Source: Arthrobacter sp. UKPF54-2 (GTDB taxonomy: Bacteria > Actinomycetota > Actinomycetes > Actinomycetales > Micrococcaceae). Taken from it: a stretch of 64,000 bases of DNA. Location: the NCBI RefSeq assembly GCF_007858535.1, contig NZ_CP040174.1, forward strand, positions 1,054,001-1,118,000, read 5' to 3'. The notes under the pieces were generated by a model. The model saw nothing but the letters and a program-made list of their open reading frames with translations, was not told the origin of the DNA and did not search any database. Of this stretch, positions 19,788-29,646 are shown piece by piece. How positions within the stretch are numbered: position 1 is the first letter of the stretch; each line of letters starts with the position of its first letter. A program made the translations under genes and the position numbers.

Positions 19788-19878
19788 GGCCCGCTCCCTC
19801 CGGTGGACTACCCCAATATGGATCAGGCAAGCATACGCACAGTTTCCAAGGGGTGGAAGTGCCGGATGAGGCATTTGT

Positions 19879-20859
19879 CTACGCTGTGGGCGAAGCCTCC
19901 GGGTTATATTCCTGCACCACAGATGCCCCGCTGAGAATGTCTTCGACCCAGGCGTGGGCCGCCCGGAATGCCTGGTCGGAGGTGTGCGGCGCGACGTCGG
20001 CGCGCTGGCCGTCCGCCCGTCCGTAGGAGCCCAGGAAGCGTGTGGCCGGGCTGATCCGGTGCAGCCCGGCAAGGGCGTCGGCCACGCGGGCGTCGCCGAC
20101 GTGGCCGTCCGCGTCGATGCTGAAGAAGTAGTGGCCCAGGTACTGCCCGGTGGGCCGGGACTCGATCCTGCTCAGGTTCACGCCGCGGGTGGCGAACTGG
20201 TCCAGGATTTCCATCAGGGCGCCGGGCCGGTCCTCCGGGAGCGGAACCACCACGGTGGTCTTGTCGGCCCCGGTCCGCTCCGGCAGGACGCCGGGGCGTC
20301 CCACCAGTACAAAACGGGTCACGGCCCCCGGGTTGTCGCCAATGTTTTCCGCCAGCACCGTTAGCCCGGGCTGCTCCGCGGCGACGATCGGGGCACAAAT
20401 CGCGGCGTCGTAGTGCGGGTCGCCCTCCAGCAGGCCCATGGCGGCGGCCGCCGTCGAGGACCCCGGGATATATTCTGCGTCCGGAATATTCTGGTCCACC
20501 CAGAGCCGGCACTGCGCCCAGGCGTGTCCGTGGGTGGAGATCCGGCGGATGTCCCCGATCGTGACGCCGGGCCGGGCCACGAGGACAAAACTGATCGGCA
20601 CGAGCGCTTCGCGGAGGATCCGCAGCTCCGGCCCCGTGGCAATCGCATCGAGGGTAGCTGTCACCCCGCCCTCCACGGAGTTCTCGATCGGCACCATCGC
20701 CGCGTCGGCCGAACCGTTGCGGACCTTGTCCAGCGCCGTGTTGACGTTCGAGGAAGGGATGCGGACGGCATCCGCGGCGCCGGGCACCTGCATCAAAGCC
20801 GCCTCGGTGAACGTGCCTTCGGGGCCGAGGAAGGTGTAGGTGACTGGCGAGGCGGGCAT
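19879..20859 (-). CDS. pheA: Prephenate dehydratase
   Basis: Converts prephenate to phenylpyruvate in phenylalanine synthesis. The 326-residue protein begins TYTFLGPEGTFTEAAL, has the ENSVEGGVTATLD segment and the TRF motif (AVTRFVLVG), followed by an ACT regulatory domain (about 200-280) with DRPGALMEILDQFATRGVNLSRIESRP, which binds phenylalanine in the family. ATG 20859 gives the standard N-terminus. It lies 14 bases after the rhodanese gene on the same strand. Confidence 0.96.
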   Translation of the reverse strand: MPASPVTYTFLGPEGTFTEAALMQVPGAADAVRIPSSNVNTALDKVRNGSADAAMVPIENSVEGGVTATLDAIATGPELRILREALVPISFVLVARPGVTIGDIRRISTHGHAWAQCRLWVDQNIPDAEYIPGSSTAAAAMGLLEGDPHYDAAICAPIVAAEQPGLTVLAENIGDNPGAVTRFVLVGRPGVLPERTGADKTTVVVPLPEDRPGALMEILDQFATRGVNLSRIESRPTGQYLGHYFFSIDADGHVGDARVADALAGLHRISPATRFLGSYGRADGQRADVAPHTSDQAFRAAHAWVEDILSGASVVQEYNPEASPTA

Positions 20860-20873
20860 CGGTTTTCCTTTGG

Positions 20874-21200
20874 TTACAGGATGACGGGCTTGAGCCCGCT
20901 GTCGGAGACGAGCGGCAGGCCGTTCTCGAGCCACTGGTCCATGCCGCCGGCAACGTTCAGTGCGGAGTAGCCGTGGCCGACCAGCCACTGCGCGGCGCGG
21001 AAGGAACGTCCGCCGGTGCGGCAGATGACATAGAGGTCCTCGTCCGGGTCCAGTTCATCGAGCCGTGCCGGGAGCTGGTCAAGGGGGATGTGCAGGGCGT
21101 GCTCGGCGTGGCCGGCCGCCCACTCGTAGTCCTCGCGCACGTCCAGAATCCGTGCCGCCTCGGGGATATCGGAAACGGTCACGGTCTCGATCTCGCTCAT
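20874..21200 (-). CDS. Rhodanese-like domain protein
   Basis: A single rhodanese domain of 108 residues (VTVSDIPEAARILDVREDYEWAAGH) with the active-site loop CRTGGRS and its cysteine intact, so sulfur transfer is plausible. The ATG at 21200 is used; a longer open frame upstream is a shadow of the divergent amidase. It is likely co-transcribed with pheA, with no obvious functional link. Confidence 0.92.
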   Translation of the reverse strand: MSEIETVTVSDIPEAARILDVREDYEWAAGHAEHALHIPLDQLPARLDELDPDEDLYVICRTGGRSFRAAQWLVGHGYSALNVAGGMDQWLENGLPLVSDSGLKPVIL

Positions 21201-21309
21201 GGTCGTCCTCTCCGCTGGAACCAGGTCTGCTTCCAGCGTATCGCCAGCGCTTGGAAGGCGTGCCCAACCCGGCGGCACGTTACGCTTCTGGGGAGCGCAA
21301 AGGAGCCCC

Positions 21310-22782
21310 TTGGCCGAGATCCACGAACTGTCCGCCGTCGCGCTCCGGGACGCCCTCCGCTCCGGGGAGCTCTCCGCCCGCCAGGCCACGGCGCACTTCC
21401 TGGACCGCATCGCGGCCAGCAACCCCCACCTTGGCGCGTTCATCACAGTCACCGCCGAACAGGCCCTCGCGGACGCGGCCGCCGCGGACACCCGCCACGC
21501 CCGCGCGGCCACTAAGGGTCCGGCCCTTCCGCTGTTGCACGCGATGCCGACGGCGTTCAAGGACCTGACCGACGTCGCAGGCGTCGTCACTACCCACGGC
21601 AGCGCCGCCCTGGAGCACAAACCGGCACCGGCCGACGGCGCCCTCGCCGCGGCGCTCAAGGGCGCCGGCGTCGTCTCGCTGGGCAAAACGCAGGTCCCGG
21701 AATTCGGGCTGACGGCCTACAGCGAGAACCGGATCGCGCCGCCGTCGCGCAACCCGTACGCGCTGAGCCGCAGCTCCGGCGGATCTTCGGGCGGCAGCGC
21801 TGCCGCCGTCGCCGCGGGGCTGCTTCCCTTCGCGCCGGGATCCGACGGCGGCGGCTCCATCCGCATCCCGGCCGCGGCCTGCGGGCTGGTAGGCCTGAAA
21901 CCCGGCCGCGGGCTGGTCCCGGCCGGGGAAAGCACCGGAGACCCGGCCAGGCTGGTGGTCGCCGGCCCGCTGGCGCGCTCCGCGGCGGATGCCGCCCTGC
22001 TGCTCGACGCCCTTGTCCCGCCGGAGAACGCGCCGCAGGCGTCGGGGCGGTCTCCCGGTCAGCCGCACGCCGCCGGGCCCCGGGGCAGCTACCTGCAGCT
22101 GGCCGGCCAGGATCCGCCCCGGCTGCGGATCGGCGTCAGCCTGGACAGCCCGTGGCAGGCGGTCTTCCCTAACACGGCGGACCGCGAGGCCCTCGACGCC
22201 CTCGCCGCGGGCATCAGCCTGCTGGAGGCGGCCGGGCACCAGACCGGCGAAGCCGCCATCCGGTATGACAACCGCTACCCCGGCGCGTTCACCACAGCCT
22301 GGACCGCCGGCGTCGGCAGCGCCCGGATCGCGCCGCAGCGCGAGGCGCTGCTGACCCCGCTGACCCGGACCTTCCGGCGCCGCGCCCAGCAGCGCAGCGC
22401 GGCGAAGCTGGATGAGGCCCTCGGGTTCCTGCGGCAGTTCGAGCGGGACACGGTGGCCCAGTTCGCCGCCTGGGACCTGGTCCTGAGCCCCGCGCTGGCG
22501 CAGACGCCGCGCCCGGTGGGCTGGTTCACCGGCGCCGCGCACGGGGACGGCTACTGGCCCGCCGCCGAGCGGGCCACCGACGCGGACGAGGACTACCGCA
22601 AGCAATGCGAGTTCGCGCCGTGGTCCTCCCTTGTCAACGTGTGCGGGCTGCCAGCGATCAGCATCCCGGTGCACTGGACCGGCGGCGCGCCGGGCTCCGG
22701 CGTGCCGATGGGCATCCAGCTGGTGGGCCGCCAGGGGTCCGAGGCGCTGCTTCTGCAGGTGGCCGCGCAGCTGGGTTTCTAG
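21310..22782 (+). CDS. Amidase signature family protein
   Basis: A 490-residue amidohydrolase with the Ser-cisSer-Lys triad region: Lys in PTAFKDLTDVAG, the glycine/serine-rich signature SSGGSSGGSAAAVAAG, and the nucleophile segment GSDGGGSIRIPA. It resembles GatA-like amidases but lacks gatB/gatC neighbours, so it is probably a general amide hydrolase. The start is TTG 21310, supported by an AAAGGAGC ribosome site just upstream; no ATG or GTG gives a sensible N-terminus. Confidence 0.9.
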   Translation: MAEIHELSAVALRDALRSGELSARQATAHFLDRIAASNPHLGAFITVTAEQALADAAAADTRHARAATKGPALPLLHAMPTAFKDLTDVAGVVTTHGSAALEHKPAPADGALAAALKGAGVVSLGKTQVPEFGLTAYSENRIAPPSRNPYALSRSSGGSSGGSAAAVAAGLLPFAPGSDGGGSIRIPAAACGLVGLKPGRGLVPAGESTGDPARLVVAGPLARSAADAALLLDALVPPENAPQASGRSPGQPHAAGPRGSYLQLAGQDPPRLRIGVSLDSPWQAVFPNTADREALDALAAGISLLEAAGHQTGEAAIRYDNRYPGAFTTAWTAGVGSARIAPQREALLTPLTRTFRRRAQQRSAAKLDEALGFLRQFERDTVAQFAAWDLVLSPALAQTPRPVGWFTGAAHGDGYWPAAERATDADEDYRKQCEFAPWSSLVNVCGLPAISIPVHWTGGAPGSGVPMGIQLVGRQGSEALLLQVAAQLGF

Positions 22783-22864
22783 GCAGCCGGCGGCGGGGAT
22801 TTCCCGGGCCGCTCCCGCGTGGGGTTTACTGGTGCCGACGCGGTCAACGACAGGAGAGCGATCG

Positions 22865-23977
22865 ATGAATATCACCGGAGCGGTGCTTGAGGAAATCGGC
22901 CGGCCCCGGCCCTTTGCGGAGTCCAAACCCATCAGCATCGCGGAGCTGGAACTCTCTGCCCCCGGGCCCACGGAGATCCTTGTCCGCCTCGAGGCCGCCG
23001 GCATCTGCCACTCGGACCTCAGCGTCGTCGACGGTAACCGCGTGCGCCCGGTGCCCATGCTGCTGGGCCATGAAGCCGCCGGCCGGGTGGTCGAAGTGGG
23101 CGCCGACGTCACCGACCTTCAGCCCGGCCAGCGGGTGGTCATGTCCTTTTTGCCGCGCTGCGAACAGTGCGCCAACTGCGCCGCCGACGGCCGGCTGCCC
23201 TGCACCGCGGGGTCAAAGAGCAACGGCGAGGGCAGCCTGCTGCACGGTTCCATGCACCTGAGCCGCGGCGGCGAGACCGTCTACCACCACCTCGGCGTCT
23301 CCGGATTTGCCAGCCACGCCGTCGTGGACCGGGCCTCCGCGGTGCCGGTCGACGACGACATCCCCGCGGACATCGCCGCGGTCCTCGGCTGCGCGGTCCT
23401 CACCGGCGGCGGCGCCGTGCTGAACGCCGCCAAACCCCGGCCCGAGGAGAGCATCATGATCGTCGGGCTCGGCGGCGTCGGCATGGCAGCGCTGATCACC
23501 GCCGTCTCCCAGGGCATCTCCCGGATCGTGGCCGTGGACACCCTGGCAGAGAAGCTGGAGCATGCCCGCCGGCTCGGCGCGCACGAAACCTACACCCCGC
23601 AACAGCTTGCCGAACAAGGCGTCAAGGCCAAGTTCGTCGTCGAATGCGCCGGCAGTGCCCGGGCGTTCGAGACCGCGTTCGCCGCGACCGACGTCGGCGG
23701 CACCACGATCACGGCCGGGCTGCCTTCCCCCGACTCCCGCGCCCAGCTGTCCCCGCTGACCATCACGGCGGAGGCCCGCACGATCGTGGGCAGCTACCTC
23801 GGCTCGGCGGTCCCGGCCCGCGACATCCCCAAGTACGCCCAGCTCTGGCGGGACGGGAAACTGCCCGTCGAGGAGCTCATTTCTTCCCGGATCGCCCTGG
23901 CGGACATCAACCAGGCCATGGACCAGCTGGCCGACGGCAAGGCGGTTCGCCAGGTCATCATGTTCGACGCCGGGTAA
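22865..23977 (+). CDS. Zinc-dependent alcohol dehydrogenase
   Basis: Medium-chain dehydrogenase of 370 residues. It has the catalytic zinc ligands in GICHSDL and LLGHEAAG, the structural zinc cysteines (CEQCANCAADGRLPC), and the Rossmann loop VGLGGVGMAA. It is closest in look to the class III/formaldehyde or AdhB-type dehydrogenases of actinobacteria. ATG 22865 is preceded by AGGAGAGCG. The physiological alcohol is not clear from the neighbours. Confidence 0.93.
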   Translation: MNITGAVLEEIGRPRPFAESKPISIAELELSAPGPTEILVRLEAAGICHSDLSVVDGNRVRPVPMLLGHEAAGRVVEVGADVTDLQPGQRVVMSFLPRCEQCANCAADGRLPCTAGSKSNGEGSLLHGSMHLSRGGETVYHHLGVSGFASHAVVDRASAVPVDDDIPADIAAVLGCAVLTGGGAVLNAAKPRPEESIMIVGLGGVGMAALITAVSQGISRIVAVDTLAEKLEHARRLGAHETYTPQQLAEQGVKAKFVVECAGSARAFETAFAATDVGGTTITAGLPSPDSRAQLSPLTITAEARTIVGSYLGSAVPARDIPKYAQLWRDGKLPVEELISSRIALADINQAMDQLADGKAVRQVIMFDAG

Positions 23978-24080
23978 GGGCACGCGGGCCGGATCGAATA
24001 GGGCAAAACACCCCCGAATTGACTTGCCTCGGGGCGCCGCGAATGTGACAATCGCGCGCCGCGGTGTCAGCATTAAGTAA

Positions 24081-25550
24081 ATGAGCACAACTCATTTAGC
24101 CAATCCCCCCGCTACAACGCCGGGCGATACCTCGTTTTTTGGCCACCCGAAAATGCTGGCCAGCCTCTTCTCCGTAGAAATGTGGGAGCGCTTCTCCTTC
24201 TACGGAATGCAGGGGATCCTTCTCTACTACATGTACTTCTCGGCCACCCAGGGCGGCCTGGAGATCAACAAGGCGCTCGCCGCGAGCCTGGTCGGCGCCT
24301 ACGGCGGCGGCGTCTACCTCTCGACCATCCTCGGCGCCTGGCTCGCGGACCGGCTCTTCGGCTCCGAGCGGGTGCTGTTCGGCTCCGCCATCATGATCAT
24401 GGCCGGCCACATCGCCCTCGCCCTCATCCCCGGCGTGCCGGGCTTGGTTGCCGGCCTCGTGCTGGTGGGCGTCGGCTCCGGCGGCCTGAAGGCCAACGCC
24501 ACCGCACTGGTCGGAAGCCTGTACCGCGAGAAGGACGAACGCCGCGACGCCGGGTTCTCCATCTTCTACATGGGCATCAACGCCGGCGCCCTGATCGGCC
24601 CGCTGGTCACCGGCTGGCTGCAGGAAAGCCAGGGCTTCCACTGGGGCTTTGGCGCCGCCGCCGTCGGCATGGCCGTGGGCCTGGGCATCTACGCGCTGGG
24701 CCGCGGCAAGCTGCCCGAGGAGGCCCACCGGGTTCCGAACACGCTGCCCGCCGCGGAGCGCACCAAGTACGGCCTGATCTTCGCGGGCATCGCCGCGGTC
24801 ATCGCCGTGCTGCTCGCCACCGGCACCGTGAATGCGGACAACCTCGCCATGTCGATGGCCTACGCCGCGATCGGCGCCTCCGTGCTCTACTTTGTGCTGA
24901 TCTTCAGCAGCAAGAAGGTCACCGCCACCGAGCGCGGCCGGGTGGCCGCGTTCATCCCGCTGTACATTGCCTCCGCCGCGTTCTGGGCGCTCTTCCAGCA
25001 GCAGTTCACCTTTATTGCCGTGTACTCGGAGGAGAAGCTGGACCGGAACCTGTTCGGCTGGGAAATGCCGGCCGCCTGGGTCCAGTCGATCAACCCGGTG
25101 TTCATCATCATCTTCGCCGGAGTTATGGCGGCCCTGTGGACCCGGCTGGGACACAAGCAGCCAGGCTCGGCGCTGAAGTTCTCGATCGGACTCTTTGTGA
25201 TGGGCCTCGCCTTCCTGGCGTTCATCCCGCTGGCCGGCGAGGGCAAGACGCCGCTGCTGGCACTCGTGGGGATCCTGCTGCTGTTCACGCTCGCGGAACT
25301 CTTCCTCTCCCCCATCGGCCTGTCCGTGACCACCAAGCTGGCCCCGCAGGCGTTCCATACCCAGATGGTGGCCCTGTTCTTCCTCTCGGTTTCGCTGGGC
25401 ACCACGCTGGCCGGCATGCTCACGGGCCTCTACAACCCCGACGACGAACTGCCGTACTTCATCGGCGTTGGCGGCACGGCGATGCTCCTTGCCGTCGGCC
25501 TGGCCGCGGCCTCCCCTGCCATCAAGAAGCTCATGGGCGGCGTACGCTGA
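24081..25550 (+). CDS. POT/PTR family peptide MFS transporter
   Basis: A 489-residue membrane protein that imports di- and tripeptides with protons. It carries the family E-x-x-E-R-F motif in VEMWERFSFYGMQGILLYYMY near the N-terminus and about 12-14 hydrophobic helices (for example GVPGLVAGLVLVGVGSGGLK and SVSLGTTLAGMLTGLY). The length matches bacterial DtpA/DtpT. It is followed after 5 bases by the kinase-like gene on the same strand. Confidence 0.93.
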   Translation: MSTTHLANPPATTPGDTSFFGHPKMLASLFSVEMWERFSFYGMQGILLYYMYFSATQGGLEINKALAASLVGAYGGGVYLSTILGAWLADRLFGSERVLFGSAIMIMAGHIALALIPGVPGLVAGLVLVGVGSGGLKANATALVGSLYREKDERRDAGFSIFYMGINAGALIGPLVTGWLQESQGFHWGFGAAAVGMAVGLGIYALGRGKLPEEAHRVPNTLPAAERTKYGLIFAGIAAVIAVLLATGTVNADNLAMSMAYAAIGASVLYFVLIFSSKKVTATERGRVAAFIPLYIASAAFWALFQQQFTFIAVYSEEKLDRNLFGWEMPAAWVQSINPVFIIIFAGVMAALWTRLGHKQPGSALKFSIGLFVMGLAFLAFIPLAGEGKTPLLALVGILLLFTLAELFLSPIGLSVTTKLAPQAFHTQMVALFFLSVSLGTTLAGMLTGLYNPDDELPYFIGVGGTAMLLAVGLAAASPAIKKLMGGVR

Positions 25551-25555
25551 GCTGA

Positions 25556-26416
25556 ATGAGCACCCGACATCGCCCGCCGGTTGAGGCCCGCGTCTACGTC
25601 CCCGCCCCCGGCGAGGGGTCCGACGTCGAACTCATGCCGGCGGGCGATGTCACTGCGGGCGTGGTGCGGATGGGCGGCACCATCCGCCGCCCGCACCAGC
25701 CGCAGTCCCTGGCCGTCGCCGCCTACCTGGACTGGCTGGAAGATGCCGGCTTCGAGGGCGCGCCGAGGTTCCTTGGCCGCGACGGACAGGGCAGGGACGT
25801 GCTGACCTTCCTGGCCGGACAGTGCGCCGGGCCGGTCCCGGAGGCGTGGGTCCAGTCCGAGGAGCTGCTGGCCTCCGTGGCCCGGCTGCTCCGCCGGCTG
25901 CACACGGCCTCGGCCGGTTTCGTGCCGGACGCGCATCCGTTTCCGCCCCGCCATACCGCGCCGGGCACCGGCCGCCCGGACCCGGGTGACCTCGTGTGCC
26001 ACCTTGACGTCACCCCGCAGAACGTTGTGGTCCGGGACGGGCTCGCCGTCGGGCTGGTCGATTTCGACCTCGCCGGCCCCGCCACGGCCTTCAAGGATTC
26101 CTTCAACACCGCCGCACACTGGGCGCCGCTCCGAGACCCGGCCGATGCGTGGCCGGGCTGGGAGGACACCGACCCGCTGCGGCGGCTCCGGATTTTCGCC
26201 GACGCGTACGGCTGGACTGATGGGGAACGGCGGGCGCTGCCGGGGTTCGGGGTCGAGGCGGCCGCACTGAGCTACCGACGGATGGAACACAACGCGAGGG
26301 TCCTCGGCGGGGGCTGGGCCCGGATGTGGGACGAGGGCGTCGGCGGCCTGATCCGCCGCCGAGGCGCCTGGCTGGAGGACAATGCGGAGCGGCTGGTGGC
26401 CGCGCTTAGCCGCTAA
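25556..26416 (+). CDS. Aminoglycoside phosphotransferase family protein
   Basis: A 286-residue APH/choline-kinase-fold protein with the Brenner motif VCHLDVTPQNVVV (catalytic Asp) and the metal-binding DFDLAGP. Such chromosomal relatives phosphorylate small molecules or are of unknown substrate; it need not give antibiotic resistance. It follows the peptide transporter after 5 bases and is convergent with the uronate cluster. Confidence 0.88.
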   Translation: MSTRHRPPVEARVYVPAPGEGSDVELMPAGDVTAGVVRMGGTIRRPHQPQSLAVAAYLDWLEDAGFEGAPRFLGRDGQGRDVLTFLAGQCAGPVPEAWVQSEELLASVARLLRRLHTASAGFVPDAHPFPPRHTAPGTGRPDPGDLVCHLDVTPQNVVVRDGLAVGLVDFDLAGPATAFKDSFNTAAHWAPLRDPADAWPGWEDTDPLRRLRIFADAYGWTDGERRALPGFGVEAAALSYRRMEHNARVLGGGWARMWDEGVGGLIRRRGAWLEDNAERLVAALSR

Positions 26417-26438
26417 TCGCCCCGGTGCCGGCGGCCGC

Positions 26439-27395
26439 TCAACGGCTTACGGGTTCGGCGGCGCCCAGCAAACCAAGCTCGGAACGCCGCGGCATCCCTT
26501 CCCAGTCGCCTGACACCAGGCACGCGTAGGCTCCGGTGCGCACGGCGGTCAGCAGACGCTCACGCACCGGCTGCCCCTCGAGCAGGTCGGCGAGGTAGCC
26601 GCCGACAAAGGCGTCACCGGCCCCCACGGTGTCCACCGCCCGCACCGGAATGGCGTCCTGTTGATGCTCGTCGCCGTCAACGAGGGCCACGCATCCTTGC
26701 GCGCCGAGCTTGATGACCACCTGCGCCGGGCCGAGGGCAGCGAGCCGGTGTGCCAGCTCCAGCGGGTCGGACGCCTCGCCGACCACGATCGCCGCCTCGT
26801 CGTCGCCGGCGAACACCACGTCCGCCTGCCGGACCAGCGCCTCGAAGACGACTGCCGCAGCATCTTTCGGCCACAGGGCGGAACGGTAATTCAGGTCGAA
26901 GGACACCAGAGTGCCAGCAGATTTGGCGCAATCGATGGCGGACTGCACGGCCGCCGCGGCGGACCTGGACAGCGCCGGGGTGATGCCGGTGATGTGAAGC
27001 AGGCGGGCCTCGGCGATTTTCCGTTCGGGAACGTGTTCAGGCGCGAGCGTCGATCCCGCACTTCCTGAGCGGTAGTACCAGACCTTGGCCGTCTCATTCG
27101 TGCGGCGTTCCTTGATCATGAGCCCGGTGGGGGCGTGGGGGTCACGGCCGCACTCGACATCCAGCCCCTCCGCCATCAGCTCCCGCAGGACCAGGTCGCC
27201 CAGACTGTCCGCTCCGACCCGCCCCACCCAGGTCACCGGGGTGCCCAGCCGGCGAAGGGCGATCGCCACGTTGCTTTCCGCGCCGCCAATGCCCAGCCGG
27301 AGTGACTCCGTGAAGGCAAGCGGCCCGGGGGTGGAAGCCTTCATCAGCGCCATCGTCTCGCCGAGGGTGACGACGGCCCTCGGCCCGGGGCTCAC
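26439..27395 (-). CDS. kdgK: 2-dehydro-3-deoxygluconate kinase (PfkB family)
   Basis: Phosphorylates 2-keto-3-deoxygluconate (KDG) to KDPG with ATP, the last preparatory step of uronate breakdown. The 318-residue protein has the PfkB N-terminal GIGGAESNVAIALRRLG and the C-terminal signature DTVGAGDAFVGGY with the catalytic Asp. The GTG start at 27395 overlaps the KDPG aldolase stop (GTGA). The role is set by its place after the aldolase and the two dehydratases. Confidence 0.92.
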   Translation of the reverse strand: MSPGPRAVVTLGETMALMKASTPGPLAFTESLRLGIGGAESNVAIALRRLGTPVTWVGRVGADSLGDLVLRELMAEGLDVECGRDPHAPTGLMIKERRTNETAKVWYYRSGSAGSTLAPEHVPERKIAEARLLHITGITPALSRSAAAAVQSAIDCAKSAGTLVSFDLNYRSALWPKDAAAVVFEALVRQADVVFAGDDEAAIVVGEASDPLELAHRLAALGPAQVVIKLGAQGCVALVDGDEHQQDAIPVRAVDTVGAGDAFVGGYLADLLEGQPVRERLLTAVRTGAYACLVSGDWEGMPRRSELGLLGAAEPVSR

Positions 27396-28066
27396 GCCGC
27401 GCCCCCGGCGCGCGCGTCGGCGACCAGGCGGCTGACCCGGGCCGCCCGCCGGGTCAGTTCTGAGAGGTCGCCGCCTTTGAAGGCGTCTCCGATGAGCGGG
27501 CCGCCCAGGCTGACGGCCAGCGCCCCTGCCCGGATCCAGCCGGGCGCATCCTCGATTGCGACTCCGCCGGAGGGGATGACCGCCAGCTCCGGAAACGGGC
27601 CCCGCAGCTGGGCAATGTAGCCGGGGCCGACCGTCGAGGCGGGGAAGATCTTGACGGCCGTGGCGCCCGCCCGCCATCCGGTGAACAGTTCCGTCGGCGT
27701 CAGGCCCCCCGGGAAAACGGGGATGTCCCGCTCCGCGGCGGCGCGGACAATGGCGCTGTCGGTCACCGGGGTGACGAGGAAACGCGCCCCGGCGTCGAGG
27801 GCCTCTCGGGCCTCCGTCTCCGCCGTGACGGTGCCGACGCCGATTTCGACCTGGTCCCCGAAGTCCCGGATCAGTCCGGGCAGGAGCTCGAAGACCCCTG
27901 CCGTGCTCAGCGTCAGTTCGATCGAGCGGACTCCCCCGTCCGCGAGCGCGGCGATGACGGGTGCGTATTCGCGGGCATGGCCGGCGCGCAGCACCGCCAC
28001 CACGGGGTTCGCCTGCAGGATGGCGCTCGGGGCGGGCCGCCGGAGGGTGTCCGTCCCGCTGCTCAC
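27392..28066 (-). CDS. eda: 2-dehydro-3-deoxy-phosphogluconate (KDPG) aldolase
   Basis: Splits KDPG into pyruvate and glyceraldehyde-3-phosphate. The class I aldolase of 224 residues shows the Glu-bearing RSIELTLST segment, the Schiff-base lysine in GATAVKIFPAS and the phosphate loop VIPSGGV. I take GTG 28066, which overlaps the uxaA-like stop in a GTGA; ATG 28087 would add seven residues. It is coupled to the kinase downstream by a second GTGA overlap. Confidence 0.94.
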   Translation of the reverse strand: MSSGTDTLRRPAPSAILQANPVVAVLRAGHAREYAPVIAALADGGVRSIELTLSTAGVFELLPGLIRDFGDQVEIGVGTVTAETEAREALDAGARFLVTPVTDSAIVRAAAERDIPVFPGGLTPTELFTGWRAGATAVKIFPASTVGPGYIAQLRGPFPELAVIPSGGVAIEDAPGWIRAGALAVSLGGPLIGDAFKGGDLSELTRRAARVSRLVADARAGGAA

Positions 28067-29646
28067 GTCACGGTTCCCAGCTGCCATGGCACAAATTCTT
28101 CCTGTCCGAGGTCGAGTTCTTCGCTGACGGTCTGCGCGCCGGATGCCACGGCGAGGATGCGGGCGAAGATCAGCTCCCCCACCTCCTGGACTGTCGCTTC
28201 GCCGTCGACGATGACGCCGCAGTTGAGGTCCAGGTCCTCCGGCATGCGCTGGTACAGCTCGGTGTTGGTGCCCAGTTTGATGCTCGGTACGGGCTTGCAG
28301 CCAAAGACGGATCCGCGGCCGGTGGTAAAGCACACGACGTTGGCGCCGCCGGCCACGAGGCCGGTGACGGACACCGGATCGTAGCCCGGGGTGTCCATAA
28401 AGACGAGCCCCGGGCTGGTCATTGGCTCGGCGTAAGCGTAAACGGCGGACAGCTCGGCCTGGCCGGCCTTGGCCACGGCGCCCAGCGATTTCTCCAGGAT
28501 CGTGGTCAGGCCCCCGGCCTTGTTTCCGGGCGAGGGATTGTTGTCCAGGCTTCCGCCGCCGGAGCTCGCGTAGTCCCGCCACCATTCCAGTTGCCCCAGC
28601 AGCCGCTGGCCCACCTCGGGAGCGACTGCCCGGCGGGTGAGCAGGTGCTCGGCCCCGAAAACCTCGGGCGTCTCGGCGAGCGCCGACGTTCCGCCGTAGG
28701 CGACCAGCAGGTCCGAGGCGACCCCGAGCGCGGGGTTGGCCGTGATGCCCGAGTACCCGTCCGAGCCGCCGCAGTTCAGGCCGAGCACCAGCTCGGAAAC
28801 GTCCACCGGCTCGCGTTGCAGTTCATTGATGACCGGAAGCATCCCTTCGATCAGGGCCACCCCCGCCTTGACCGTGGCCCTGATCCCGCCGGAGTCCTGG
28901 ATGGTGAGCCGCTCAATTAGCGCGGGGGCGTTGTCCGGGTCGAGGAAGCGTTCCGTCTGGAGCATCTCGCAGCCCAGGCCGAGGACCAGCAGGCCGGCGA
29001 AGTTGGGGTGCGCCGCGTAGCCGCGGAGGGTACGGACGAGGACATCGGCGCCGGCACTGCCCAGGACCATGCCGCAGCCGCTGCCGTGGGTCAGGGCGAA
29101 AACCCCGTCGACGTTCGGGAAGGCATCAAGGGCGCTGCCGCGGAACTGGTCGGCGATCATCCGGGCCGTGCTGGCCGAGCAGTTGACGGAGGTCAGGATG
29201 CCGATGTAGTTGCGGGTGCCGGCCCTGCCGTTTCCCCGCCGGTAGCCCCGGAACGTGGGGCGTGGTCCGGCCGGAACGGCAGGGCTGACGCGGGCGGTGC
29301 CAAACTCGTAGTCCTGCTTCACCTCGTCCATGCCGAGGTTGTGTGTGTGCACGTGGTCCCCCGGCCGGATGCCCGTCAGGGCCCGGCCGATCGACTGCCC
29401 GTACTTGTGCACCGGCGCGCCGGCCGCGACCGGCCTGAGCGCGATTTTGTGTCCGCGGGGGACGTTGGCACTGACTTCCAACTCCTGCCCGGCGGGGTCC
29501 GAGGCGGCGGGGTCCGAGGCAGCGTCCCGCAGCCGTGTTCCGGCGGGGAGGTCGCGGATGGCGACCCCCACGTCATCCCCGGCGGCCAACAGCAGGACGC
29601 AGGAAGCGAGGGGAAGGGTTGCGGCGGTGGTCTCGGGGGCGTTCAC
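28063..29646 (-). CDS. uxaA: Altronate dehydratase (UxaA family)
   Basis: Dehydrates D-altronate to KDG, the galacturonate branch. The 527-residue protein has an N-terminal SAF domain (about 1-105) ending in HVHTHNLGM, and the large C-terminal metal-dependent lyase part ([29 protein letters not shown]). GarD (galactarate dehydratase) and related sugar-acid dehydratases belong to the same family, so a different sugar acid is possible; the neighbours favour altronate. Its stop overlaps the aldolase start and its start overlaps manD by four bases. Confidence 0.88.
   Translation of the reverse strand: MNAPETTAATLPLASCVLLLAAGDDVGVAIRDLPAGTRLRDAASDPAASDPAGQELEVSANVPRGHKIALRPVAAGAPVHKYGQSIGRALTGIRPGDHVHTHNLGMDEVKQDYEFGTARVSPAVPAGPRPTFRGYRRGNGRAGTRNYIGILTSVNCSASTARMIADQFRGSALDAFPNVDGVFALTHGSGCGMVLGSAGADVLVRTLRGYAAHPNFAGLLVLGLGCEMLQTERFLDPDNAPALIERLTIQDSGGIRATVKAGVALIEGMLPVINELQREPVDVSELVLGLNCGGSDGYSGITANPALGVASDLLVAYGGTSALAETPEVFGAEHLLTRRAVAPEVGQRLLGQLEWWRDYASSGGGSLDNNPSPGNKAGGLTTILEKSLGAVAKAGQAELSAVYAYAEPMTSPGLVFMDTPGYDPVSVTGLVAGGANVVCFTTGRGSVFGCKPVPSIKLGTNTELYQRMPEDLDLNCGVIVDGEATVQEVGELIFARILAVASGAQTVSEELDLGQEEFVPWQLGTVT

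Noticed and set aside
25556..26416. Aminoglycoside resistance gene
   Set aside because: The APH fold is shared by many kinases with other substrates, and no resistance context or close match to named enzymes is visible.
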